Below are positions 45,658 through 52,941 of a stretch of DNA of 64,000 nucleotides, piece by piece (position 1 is the stretch's first letter; every line of letters begins with the position of its first letter). This stretch comes from Sabulibacter ruber (GTDB lineage: Bacteria > Bacteroidota > Bacteroidia > Cytophagales > Hymenobacteraceae): the NCBI RefSeq assembly GCF_017355955.1, contig NZ_JAFFID010000001.1:2604001-2668000 (forward strand), written 5' to 3'. Both the position numbers and the translations under genes were made by a program. Below the pieces are notes generated by a model. It was not told the DNA's origin. It made no database searches and worked only from the letters and a program-made list of their open reading frames with translations.

Positions 45658-45987
45658 TTAGTGTCCCAGGAAGTCTTGTCTAGGAACGGTGATAACTAAG
45701 TCTTGCCCGCCCTGCACCACGCATTGGCAAGCCAGGCGGGAATTGATACGAGGGTTAACGGCACGGTCAATGTAATCCTCTTCTTTGTCTGAGATCTCAG
45801 GCAGGTCATCCATCCCGCTTTCCACGTAAACATGGCACGTGCTGCAACCGCAAACCCCGCCGCAGTTATGCTGCAACTGAATTCCGTTGTTCAGGGCCAC
45901 GTCTAACACAGATTCGCCTTCTGCCCCCATGTGGGTTTCGTCTGGCTTCCCGTCCTCGAACTTATATGTAATATTAACGACTTTCAT
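45658..45987 (-). CDS. Adrenodoxin-type 2Fe-2S ferredoxin
   Basis: The 109-residue product has the cluster ligands Cys42-x5-Cys48-x2-Cys51 and Cys87 in HNCGGVCGCSTCHVYVESG and LACQC, the pattern of ISC-type (Fdx/adrenodoxin) ferredoxins. Extra cysteines stand at 46 and 89. The acidic helix DLPEISDKEEDYID (61-74) is the usual partner-docking surface. It is probably the electron donor for Fe-S assembly or a P450-like partner. The spacer to iscX is 143 bp, so co-transcription is likely but not certain. Confidence 0.93.
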   Translation of the reverse strand: MKVVNITYKFEDGKPDETHMGAEGESVLDVALNNGIQLQHNCGGVCGCSTCHVYVESGMDDLPEISDKEEDYIDRAVNPRINSRLACQCVVQGGQDLVITVPRQDFLGH

Positions 45988-46079
45988 GCGTATGACTGTT
46001 TAAAGGTGCAAAGGTAGGCATACAACGGCCCTAATCAAAACTCGGTCCTGTTGTAACCAGTTCCTTCCTTTAAACCGCC

Positions 46080-46117
46080 TGTTTTAGGCCTGTTTTCCGG
46101 AAACTAACCCCTTTTCA
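46080..46117. repeat. 38-bp dispersed palindrome, copy 13, supplying a stop codon
   Basis: The halves are TGTTTTAGGCCTGTTTTCC and GGAAACTAACCCCTTTTCA. The left half includes the stop TAA (46086-46084) of the DUF2520 gene and codes for its last residues VSGKQA. Confidence 0.7.
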
Positions 46118-46887
46118 GCCACCGTTTGGATGCTTTGGGTCAGTACCTGGTAAAGATGCTGGTACTGTGGTTCAGAACTGAGCAGTTGCAGGTGCGCCTC
46201 AATGGTATTTACGTCTCCCCGCTGGGCAGGTCCGGTCTGAACCGTGAACGGCGGAAACTGAAAGGCTTTCTGTACAGTCTCCTGCACCAGCGGCGCCACC
46301 AGATTTACCGGCAGATCGGCCTTTTTCAGGATTTCCTGGGCCACGCCCCATAGATGGTTGGTGAAATTACAGGCAAACACCGCCGCCACGTGCAATTGCC
46401 GTCTTTCCTCCCCTTTCATCAACACTACCTGATGGCTGAGTCTTTTGCCTAAGGTAAGAAGGGCTTCTTCGGCGGTTGGTGTAGAGGCCTCCACGCAGAT
46501 AGGAATTTGGGCCCAATTGAGATCCTTTTCTTTGCTGAACGTTTGCAGCGGATAGAACACGCCTGTTGTGACTTCTGTCAGCGAAGCCAACAAAGCCAAT
46601 GGCTGAGCACCGGATGTATGGGCCACTACTGCCCCTTCCGGGAAACTCGCCTTCTGAACCAACTCTGGTAAGGCTTGATCGGGCACAGCCAACAGGTAAA
46701 TATCTGCGTGGGGCAATTCCCGGAAGTTTGTTGCTCCTGTGGGAATAGCGGTTGGAGCATGCTCCACAAGCCTTTGGGCCGAGGCTAAGGTTCTACTATA
46801 AATCACCGGTATCTCTACCCCAATCTTTGCAAGCCCTTTCACCAGGTGCGTGGCTACGTTGCCAGCCCCCACAATTCCTACTTTCAT
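46084..46887 (-). CDS. Rossmann-fold and DUF2520 domain protein
   Basis: The 267-residue product has an N-terminal NAD(P)-binding Rossmann fold (VGIVGAGNVATHLVKGL, 3-19; DIYLLAVPDQAL, 62-73; VVAHTSGAQPL) and a C-terminal helical DUF2520 domain (HVAAVFACNFTNHLWGVAQEIL, about 166-187; GPAQRGDVNTIEAHLQLL). The set resembles ProC-like and F420-dependent reductases, but the substrate is unknown. Bacteroidetes often keep it next to kdsC and the UbiA-type gene, as here. The C-terminal residues come from a palindrome copy. Confidence 0.9.
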   Translation of the reverse strand: MKVGIVGAGNVATHLVKGLAKIGVEIPVIYSRTLASAQRLVEHAPTAIPTGATNFRELPHADIYLLAVPDQALPELVQKASFPEGAVVAHTSGAQPLALLASLTEVTTGVFYPLQTFSKEKDLNWAQIPICVEASTPTAEEALLTLGKRLSHQVVLMKGEERRQLHVAAVFACNFTNHLWGVAQEILKKADLPVNLVAPLVQETVQKAFQFPPFTVQTGPAQRGDVNTIEAHLQLLSSEPQYQHLYQVLTQSIQTVAEKGLVSGKQA

Positions 46888-46973
46888 TATATTGTGTACT
46901 TGTTCTGGAGGATAAAGTAACTGCTTTCTTTCCTTAAGCCCCCACGGAAGTAAAGGAACCAGCCCTTAAGCTT

Positions 46974-47011
46974 CGTTTCAGGGCTGTTATCAGGAAAGCA
47001 AGGCAAAAACA
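46974..47011. repeat. 38-bp dispersed palindrome, copy 14
   Basis: The halves are CGTTTCAGGGCTGTTATCA and GGAAAGCAAGGCAAAAACA. It touches the ccmF terminator, 60 bp after the ccmF stop. Confidence 0.6.
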
Positions 47012-47050
47012 AAAAGCCGTTTGCCTGAGGTTTCTCAAACAAACGGCTTT
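47011..47050 (-). terminator. Terminator of the ccm cluster
   Basis: Perfect 11-bp arms AAAGCCGTTTG and CAAACGGCTTT enclose a 16-bp loop, followed on the minus strand by T residues, 20 bp after the ccmF stop. Confidence 0.85.
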
Positions 47051-47070
47051 GAATCTATCAGATAACTAAG

Positions 47071-49677
47071 TTAGGCCAACTGCTTTTCGCGTTTTACGGC
47101 TACTTTTCCGGCCGGACCTTTAGGGCCCTTGCTGCTGCCTCCTTTTCCGTCTTTGTAGTGGCGCACAATAGCCATCACAAAGCCCGCACTCATAATGATA
47201 GTACCAATCCACAGAATGCTAATGAACGGTTTTTCCATCGCTTTCAGGATGATGTAATCTTTCTGCGTGGTGTTGATACCAATGGTAAATTGACCTTTCT
47301 CCGGATCAATGTTCAGGAGCATGATGCGCAGACCCAGGTCTTCAATCTCCTCAGGAACGCGGCCTACCATACGGTCTCTGATGGCATAGATAGGGTGTGC
47401 GTGGTAGGTACGGCGCTCACCAAGTACCTGCATATCGGCCTGTACGGCTACGTCGCCAGGTTTCAGGTTCAGGAGCAGGGTGTCTTTGGCGGGCTCAATA
47501 CCGTGCAGCACGGCTACGTAGTCATTCACGAACAGCGTATCGCCAATCTTCACCTGGTACTCTTTCAGCTCGCCCCACTCCTTCTCTTCGTTGAAATCCG
47601 GGATAGTGGAAACGTGCGTGTACAGGTCTTTGGTCCCGAACATCTTGATATCCGGTGAGGCCAGTAAGCCCATCTGCGGATTCACCTGCGCCCGAGGGTA
47701 CAAGGTAAATACTTTATTGGTTTCGCGGTTCTTGAATTCTACCTCGTAGTACGTGTTCTCTGGATAGATCTCCACGGTATCGCCGGAGGTATACACCACT
47801 TTGTCGCCGTCTTTCAGCGGACCACGGGCAATAGCCTTGAACTCGTCTTCAATTCTGAAGAGCTGCTGCTTGTTTACGTAATCTGGCAAGCCTTTCACCT
47901 CCAGGTACTGACCTTTATAGGTTACTTTGTACGGTCCCATATCCGTGGCAGCATTTCTCCACAAGAGTACGTTGTCACGGTTGATCTCATCGCCAAACTC
48001 GCGGGCGTACACCATGCCAGACATGTTGGTGGAGATGATGTTAGAGTAACCGGCAGAGAACAAGATACCAATCAGCATCAGGGCCACGCCAATGTGCGCC
48101 ACGGCACCACCGGCAATGGAGACGTTCTTCCGCAGCACCCCCAACAGAATAGCCAGGTTACTGAACACCGCATATAGGGCCGTAGCCAACAACAGAATAT
48201 AAGCAGGATTATCAATGCGCTCAAAGTAGCCCATTTTGCTGACCAACAAGATCAAGCAGGTAAACAGACCCGTGAAGATGAGCGGGAGCATGAACACTTC
48301 AGATAATTTGGTGCCGCTGTTTTGCTTCCGCCACCACAGCAACTGCCCCGTTCCGGAAAGAATGGCAATGGCAATCCCCATCCACATCTGGAACTTGGTA
48401 TAGTGCGCAATCTGATCGGCGGGAAGCGCCACGTTGGTTTTCACACCAATGAAGCCCATGAACGCATTGTACACCGGAATTGACGTAGTAACCAGCACCT
48501 GGAAGGCTCCCAAACACAGCACCGCGGCGCCAATGAATACCCAGAATTCACCAGAATAAGTAGCGATCTCTTTCTCAGTGGCCGGGATGTTTTTCCAGCG
48601 AACCACCAACAGACCAATGGCCAGTACCACGAAAGCTGCCAAGTACGTGAACAACTGACCAGACAAACCAAGGTCAGTAAACGAGTGCACCGAGGCGTTC
48701 CCCAAGATACCGCTCCGCGTTAAGAAGGTAGCATACAACACCAGCAGGAACGAGGTAATGAACAAAATGAACGTAGCACGTAAAGCGGTTCTGCTTTTGC
48801 GGTAGGCCAGCAAGGTATGGATAGCTCCCACCAGCACCAGCCACGGAATGTACACCGCGTTTTCTACCGGGTCCCAGTTCCAGTAACCACCAAAGTTCAG
48901 GGTTTCATAGGCCCAGTAGGCACCCATCATGATTCCCACGCCTAATACTACGGCAGCGAACAAGCCCCAAGGCAAGGCTGGCTTGGTCCAGGAAGAGAAG
49001 TCTTTTTTCCAGAGACCGGCAATAGCGAAGGCAAACGGCACCAGGGTAGCAGCGAAGCCCAGGAACAGCACCGGCGGGTGAATCACCATCCAATAGTTCT
49101 GCAACAGTGGGTTAAGACCGGTACCATCTTTCGGTACGAAGTTCGGGTCCATCTGGAACACCGGGGCATCGGTCATGAAGTCCCGCATCAGGATGAACGG
49201 TGAAGACCCGATTTTCAGGTCCCCAATCACCACACCCAAGATCATAGAGGTCAGGAACAACTGCACAAACGAGAACACCGCCATTACCGGGCTTTCCCAC
49301 TTTTTGCCGGCAAACTTGATGAGCACCAGGCCCAGCAAAGCGTGCCAGAAGATCCACAGAAGGAAAGATCCTTCCTGGCCTTCCCAGAAGCAGGAAATCA
49401 TGTAATGCACCGGCAAGTGGTTACTAGAGTGGCTCCACGCGTAGTGGTACTCGTAGCGGTGCTCGTAAATAATGTTGAAAAGACAGAAAATTATCCCGAA
49501 AACCGCCAGCACGTGCACAAAGAAGGCAACGCGGGCTAGTTTTTTCCAAGAGGCTTGCTCACCATCCAGCGCATTGCCGTTGGCAGCAAAAGAGAAAGAA
49601 AATGAAGAGACCAGCGCCGTCACAAACGCGATGATGACACTGTAGTGACCCAAATCACCAATTAAAGTATTAACCAT
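47071..49677 (-). CDS. ccmF: Cytochrome c haem lyase CcmF/CcsA type
   Basis: The 868-residue membrane protein has about 13-15 helices and the haem-handling WWD motif GGYWNWDPVENAVYIPW near 268-284. Conserved histidines flank it (SHSSNHLPVHYM near 82-93, IHPPVLFLGF near 198-207, GAIHTLLAY near 290). A large periplasmic beta domain lies at about 560-830. It joins haem, delivered by CcmE, to apocytochrome CxxCH motifs. It is the last gene of the ccmBCDEF cluster; a 147-bp spacer with a 26-bp inverted repeat separates it from ccmE. The C-terminal Lys/Gly tail is cytoplasmic. Confidence 0.95.
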   Translation of the reverse strand: MVNTLIGDLGHYSVIIAFVTALVSSFSFSFAANGNALDGEQASWKKLARVAFFVHVLAVFGIIFCLFNIIYEHRYEYHYAWSHSSNHLPVHYMISCFWEGQEGSFLLWIFWHALLGLVLIKFAGKKWESPVMAVFSFVQLFLTSMILGVVIGDLKIGSSPFILMRDFMTDAPVFQMDPNFVPKDGTGLNPLLQNYWMVIHPPVLFLGFAATLVPFAFAIAGLWKKDFSSWTKPALPWGLFAAVVLGVGIMMGAYWAYETLNFGGYWNWDPVENAVYIPWLVLVGAIHTLLAYRKSRTALRATFILFITSFLLVLYATFLTRSGILGNASVHSFTDLGLSGQLFTYLAAFVVLAIGLLVVRWKNIPATEKEIATYSGEFWVFIGAAVLCLGAFQVLVTTSIPVYNAFMGFIGVKTNVALPADQIAHYTKFQMWMGIAIAILSGTGQLLWWRKQNSGTKLSEVFMLPLIFTGLFTCLILLVSKMGYFERIDNPAYILLLATALYAVFSNLAILLGVLRKNVSIAGGAVAHIGVALMLIGILFSAGYSNIISTNMSGMVYAREFGDEINRDNVLLWRNAATDMGPYKVTYKGQYLEVKGLPDYVNKQQLFRIEDEFKAIARGPLKDGDKVVYTSGDTVEIYPENTYYEVEFKNRETNKVFTLYPRAQVNPQMGLLASPDIKMFGTKDLYTHVSTIPDFNEEKEWGELKEYQVKIGDTLFVNDYVAVLHGIEPAKDTLLLNLKPGDVAVQADMQVLGERRTYHAHPIYAIRDRMVGRVPEEIEDLGLRIMLLNIDPEKGQFTIGINTTQKDYIILKAMEKPFISILWIGTIIMSAGFVMAIVRHYKDGKGGSSKGPKGPAGKVAVKREKQLA

Positions 49678-49689
49678 TTTAAATAGTTA

Positions 49690-49816
49690 TGAGTCTTGAG
49701 TTCTGAGTCTTGAGTCAGAAACTCAAAACAACAACCCTAAAACTCTTATAAATGACAATAACTAAGGGAGAATTGGCTTTGCCTTGAATAACTCAAGACT
49801 CAGAACTCAAGACTCA
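49690..49816. repeat. 26-bp inverted repeat built of GAGTCTTGAG units
   Basis: The arm 49690-49715 and its exact reverse complement 49791-49816 each hold two copies of the unit GAGTCTTGAGT, separated by TCT. The 75-bp centre has no gene. It fills the spacer between ccmE and ccmF and could be a hairpin in the mRNA or the trace of a small mobile element. Confidence 0.9.
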
Positions 49817-49824
49817 GAACTGCA

Positions 49825-50250
49825 CTATAGGCTTGCCGTTTCTACCTTCACCTCGTTCTCGGTGTACTTAGAAGGGCATTTAAGCAAAATCTTATCGGCC
49901 ACGAAGGTGTTACCCTGCATGTTTCCGGTGATCACCACCTGCTCAGATCGGTCAAAATCCTGCGGTTTAGGGTTGTAGTACACCACCTGCTGCTCCACCC
50001 GGTTGGTATCTACCAACACAAAGGAAAAGTAATTGGGGTCCAGCATGGGGTCATACTTCATTCCTACAATGTGGCCTTTGGCATCTTTCTTCAGCCGGCC
50101 TACCACATGTACCTTGGTGTCATCGCCTTCCTGAGCTCTGGCTTTGGCTTCATTGAAAGGCACGTACACGCTGGCATCACTAGCAGTAGACATGATGATG
50201 CCGATGGCCACGGCAATAATCAGAATCCCGATAATGTGTATTCTTTTCAT
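49825..50250 (-). CDS. ccmE: Cytochrome c maturation haem chaperone CcmE, Cys type
   Basis: The 141-residue product has an N-terminal anchor (IIGILIIAVAIGIIM) and a periplasmic OB-fold (VHVVGRLKKDAKG, FSFVLVDTN, VVITGNMQGNTFVADKILLKCPSKY). The haem-binding His of the classical HxxxY motif is replaced by Cys125, with Tyr129, giving CPSKY. The Cys form is known from Desulfovibrio and archaea and is covalently haem-binding there. It takes haem from CcmC and hands it to CcmF. It lies 142 bp after the ccmD-like gene. Confidence 0.94.
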   Translation of the reverse strand: MKRIHIIGILIIAVAIGIIMSTASDASVYVPFNEAKARAQEGDDTKVHVVGRLKKDAKGHIVGMKYDPMLDPNYFSFVLVDTNRVEQQVVYYNPKPQDFDRSEQVVITGNMQGNTFVADKILLKCPSKYTENEVKVETASL

Positions 50251-50350
50251 GGTTATTCAAGCATTGGCGGAATACTCCGCTTCTCTAACAACACTTACTT
50301 TAAATTAAATCCGCTTGCCGGCGCTTTTTCTGCATCCGGTAAGCAATTAC

Positions 50351-50388
50351 CGTTTTAGAGCAGTTTAAAGGAAAACTGCCCCAAAACG
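50351..50388. repeat. 38-bp dispersed palindrome, copy 15
   Basis: The halves are CGTTTTAGAGCAGTTTAAA and GGAAAACTGCCCCAAAACG; 14 of 19 positions pair, with one extra flanking C/G pair. It is 4 bp after the stop of the ccmD-like gene, inside the ccm cluster. Confidence 0.75.
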
Positions 50389-50392
50389 GGTT

Positions 50393-50671
50393 TTATTGCC
50401 GAAGCTCGCGCTCTAACCGGCCAATCTTTTTATCTAAGCTGATGAGATACAGCAGAACCCCCAGCAGCACACTTACCAGCACGGCCACCACAATGTAGAT
50501 CTTTCCGTCGCGGCGCAGTACATCGGCCATCTCTGGGTCAGCGGCTGCTTTATCTGCCGAAGTGTATTCAATGGTGGAGCCTTGCTCAGGAGCGTTCTGG
50601 GCGTAAACCGGGGCCGAAAAAGCCGCTGCCCAGGTCAGGAGCAGCATCAGGAGCCATTTATGCATTTTCAT
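50393..50671 (-). CDS. CcmD-like small membrane protein
   Basis: The 92-residue product has a signal peptide (cleavage near VYA-Q), a short polar stretch and one membrane helix IYIVVAVLVSVLLGVLLYLISLDKKIGRLERELRQ (58-92) with a basic cytoplasmic end. It is placed between ccmC and ccmE and overlaps ccmC by 14 bp. This matches the CcmD family of Bacteroidetes, which supports CcmC-CcmE contact. The call rests on position, size and topology more than on conserved residues. Confidence 0.8.
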   Translation of the reverse strand: MKMHKWLLMLLLTWAAAFSAPVYAQNAPEQGSTIEYTSADKAAADPEMADVLRRDGKIYIVVAVLVSVLLGVLLYLISLDKKIGRLERELRQ

Positions 50672-51323
50672 AGAATCGTTGCTTTAAAACTTCCAAACGG
50701 GTGCGCAGGTGCACCACCCAAACTCCCAGCAGGGTCCAACCAATCACGGCCGGATAGAACACGGCACGCAGGCGGCTGTCCAGGTCATAGGAGTTGAAAC
50801 CGGGGTTCCCGCCGTTGCCCGGGTGCAGAGAATCGGTCATGCGCGGCAGGATGAATAAAAGCGGAATAAGCGCCGCAAACGCGAAGATGTTGTACACCGC
50901 ACTGATGCGGGCGCGCTGCTGATGGTCCTGGAAGGAACCGCGCAGAATGAGGTACGCGAAGTAAATCAACAGGCCAATGGCTGAGGCGTTCTGCTTGGGG
51001 TCATTGCTCCAGAACTCGCCCCACGTGAAACGTGCCCACTCCATGCCGGTGATAATGCCCAGCACACCAAACAGGATACCCACCTTCGCCGACTCATAGG
51101 CAATAATATCGTTGCGGGTAAGCGGATTACGCAGGTATTTGATAGAGTACACCACCGACACCAGCAGGATCAGGATCATCCCGAACCACATGGGCACGTG
51201 GAAGTACAGGTTGCGGATGGTCTCGTTCAGGATGGCCAAACGAGGCACCTCACTGAGCATACCCATAATAACTGTATACAACAGCAATACTATGGTCAGC
51301 CATTTCCACCAAGAAAGCTTCAT
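50658..51323 (-). CDS. ccmC: Haem exporter CcmC
   Basis: The 221-residue protein has six membrane helices and the WWD-type block TWGEFWSNDPKQNASAIGLLIYFAY (about 105-129). The conserved histidine of the first loop is in RNLYFHVPMWFGM (His42), and the second is in TDSLHPG. CcmC loads haem onto CcmE. Its start is 2 bp from a palindrome copy, 145 bp after the ccmB stop. The start MKLSWWKWLT fits relatives. Confidence 0.93.
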   Translation of the reverse strand: MKLSWWKWLTIVLLLYTVIMGMLSEVPRLAILNETIRNLYFHVPMWFGMILILLVSVVYSIKYLRNPLTRNDIIAYESAKVGILFGVLGIITGMEWARFTWGEFWSNDPKQNASAIGLLIYFAYLILRGSFQDHQQRARISAVYNIFAFAALIPLLFILPRMTDSLHPGNGGNPGFNSYDLDSRLRAVFYPAVIGWTLLGVWVVHLRTRLEVLKQRFYENA

Positions 51324-51324
51324 T

Positions 51325-51362
51325 CGTTTTTAACTTAATTTTCTGTTTTCGGGCTTAAAACA
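51325..51362. repeat. 38-bp dispersed palindrome, copy 16 (weak)
   Basis: The ends CGTTTTTAAC and GGGCTTAAAACA are kept, but the centre is diverged (8 of 19 positions pair). It lies directly upstream of ccmC. Confidence 0.4.
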
Positions 51363-51467
51363 CCCTTCTTCTTTTTATTTTCCTGGACAGCTCCTGATCA
51401 CAGCAAGCAGCAGCGTTCATCTACAATTTCCTTCCAAGGAAACAAGCTTCTATTTTTCAATCAACTA

Positions 51468-52136
51468 TCAACTGCGCCACAAATACGGGAACAGGATATA
51501 AGACACGGTGACCACAATCATATTGATGGCCAGCAGCACCAGCGCCTCGTCCAGACTCACCGAAGGGTCCAGCCCGTCAATGGCGTTCTTGGACATCTTC
51601 ATGAGCATGAGCAGCATGGGCACCATCACCGGGAAACTGAGCACCGCCATCAGCGTGCCGGTATTGGCCGCTTTGGCCGCGATGCCCGAGATCATGGTCA
51701 GGGACGTGGCAAACCCAACCGCGCCCAGCACAATGGTGACCAGGAACATGCCCACGTCCTGCACCGGGTTGCCAATCACTACTGCGTAGAACGTAAAACA
51801 CAGCAGGGAAAGTACCAGCATGAGCGCCGCGTTGTAGATCATCTTGGCCAGAATCACGCCCTGCGGACTCACCACACTATAATAATAGAGCAAACGGCCA
51901 CGGCTTTCCTGGGCAAATCCCTTAGCAATGGCGTTCACCGCCGTGAACAGCAAAATGATCCAGTACAAGGCATTCCAGACCGGCACCTCCAGTCCTCCGA
52001 AGCGCAAACTGAAGCTTAGGTAACAGATGAAAACCGTGCTGCCCACGTACAGAAGCATGCCGTTGAACGCATACTTCTGCCGCCATTCCAGCACAAAATC
52101 CTTTTGCATCAGGTAGATAACCTCTTTCAGCAGCAC
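51468..52136 (-). CDS. ccmB: Haem exporter CcmB
   Basis: The 222-residue membrane protein has six helices and the family start LLKEVIYLMQKDFVLEWRQKYAFNG, VGSTVFICYLSF and FAQESRGRLLYYYSVVSPQGVILAKMIYN. CcmB is the membrane partner of the ATPase CcmA. The longest frame begins with TTG at 52169; GTG at 52136 gives the usual start MLLKEV and length. ccmA is not in the window, and the next gene upstream is divergent, so the ATPase must be elsewhere. It is the first gene of the cluster. Confidence 0.92.
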   Translation of the reverse strand: MLLKEVIYLMQKDFVLEWRQKYAFNGMLLYVGSTVFICYLSFSLRFGGLEVPVWNALYWIILLFTAVNAIAKGFAQESRGRLLYYYSVVSPQGVILAKMIYNAALMLVLSLLCFTFYAVVIGNPVQDVGMFLVTIVLGAVGFATSLTMISGIAAKAANTGTLMAVLSFPVMVPMLLMLMKMSKNAIDGLDPSVSLDEALVLLAINMIVVTVSYILFPYLWRS

Positions 52137-52217
52137 TTCTTCTAACTTTTCCGCAAAGGTACAACACAAATGAATGCTGATGGATGATTTCCGTCATTAT
52201 TCCCGCCGGGGGTGATT

Positions 52218-52255
52218 TGTTTTAGGGTTACTTTCTGGAAAGTAGCGGGAATATG
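52218..52255. repeat. 38-bp dispersed palindrome, copy 17
   Basis: The left half is TGTTTTAGGGTTACTTTCT and the inner ACTTTCTGGAAAGT is perfectly paired; the right end is diverged. It lies upstream of ccmB. Confidence 0.5.
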
Positions 52256-52383
52256 GAAGAGAATTGGAGGATATTGATGATATCTTGTAGCGTCTTGTGC
52301 ACGTAGTTTGCTTTTGAGGGCGAAGTGCTGCTGATCCAGTGACTCATGAGCTTTGTTGTTTCATAGCTAGCTTTCTGCGCTCA

Positions 52384-52649
52384 CGGCCGCGGGGCCCCGT
52401 CTTCCGCGCTCGCGCTGTATCAGCTTCCTTTGCTCCTTTCAGTCGCAATGCCTGCGGCACCGGAACCTGCTAAGGCGCTCGCCCGAAAGACTGGAATCAA
52501 AGAAAGAGGCAGAAGCAGTGATGGTGATGGTGGAACCGTAGAGACAAGGCACTGCCTTGACTCTTTCACGCATTTCCTTCCATGGTTCAAGTCTGTGACT
52601 TGGACCTACTATGATGGCAGTTTGCAACTGCCGTGAGGCCCTAGCCTCA
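52384..52649. repeat. Cluster of short hairpins and GC-rich palindromes
   Basis: In 266 bp there are CGGCCG and GGGGCCCC (52384-52398), TGCC-TGC-GGCA (52449-52459), CAAGGCA-C-TGCCTTG with outer AGAG/CTCT (52540-52564), GGTTCAAGTC-TGT-GACTTGGACC (52584-52606), GGCAGTT-TGC-AACTGCC (52616-52632) and TGAGGC-CCTA-GCCTCA (52634-52649). Short frames across it on both strands are not credible genes. It may be a composite dispersed repeat. Confidence 0.75.
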
Positions 52650-52745
52650 ACAGGTACATTCAGAGATTAAAGCAGTTCCGATTGAAAACAAATCCTACCT
52701 GTCTTTCTCTTTTCTAAAGTCTTCTGCATGCTTCCAGAAGCCATG

Positions 52746-52783
52746 CGTTTCAATGGTCTTTTCACAAAATCAGCCTTAAAAAC
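52746..52783. repeat. 38-bp dispersed palindrome, copy 18
   Basis: The halves are CGTTTCAATGGTCTTTTCA and CAAAATCAGCCTTAAAAAC. It lies 158 bp upstream of the receptor gene. Confidence 0.5.
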
Positions 52784-52941
52784 AGCTTTTAACCTGCTAT
52801 TTCAGCCTTCCAACAAGAGGTTGAATGCCCTGGTAACATCAGGTTAACATTTGCTTTCTCAACTTAACAATAGCTTAAAAAGGGGTTAATCATGGGGTAA
52901 AGTGGTGGGTCTAGTTTTGCAGCGAGACTAATCATTACCAA

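Larger units (their letters stand above)
52256..52941. other. Divergent spacer ccmB / TonB-dependent receptor
   Basis: A 686-bp region without a gene. Besides the hairpin cluster and one palindrome copy it holds a -7-like TAGTTTTG at 52912-52919, 22 bp before the receptor ATG, a perfect TAnnTTTG match but without a TTG 19 bp upstream. Confidence 0.5.

Noticed and set aside
52430-52636. Short frames on both strands over the hairpin cluster
   Set aside because: Their sequence is dictated by the palindromes; there is no start context and no protein-like composition.
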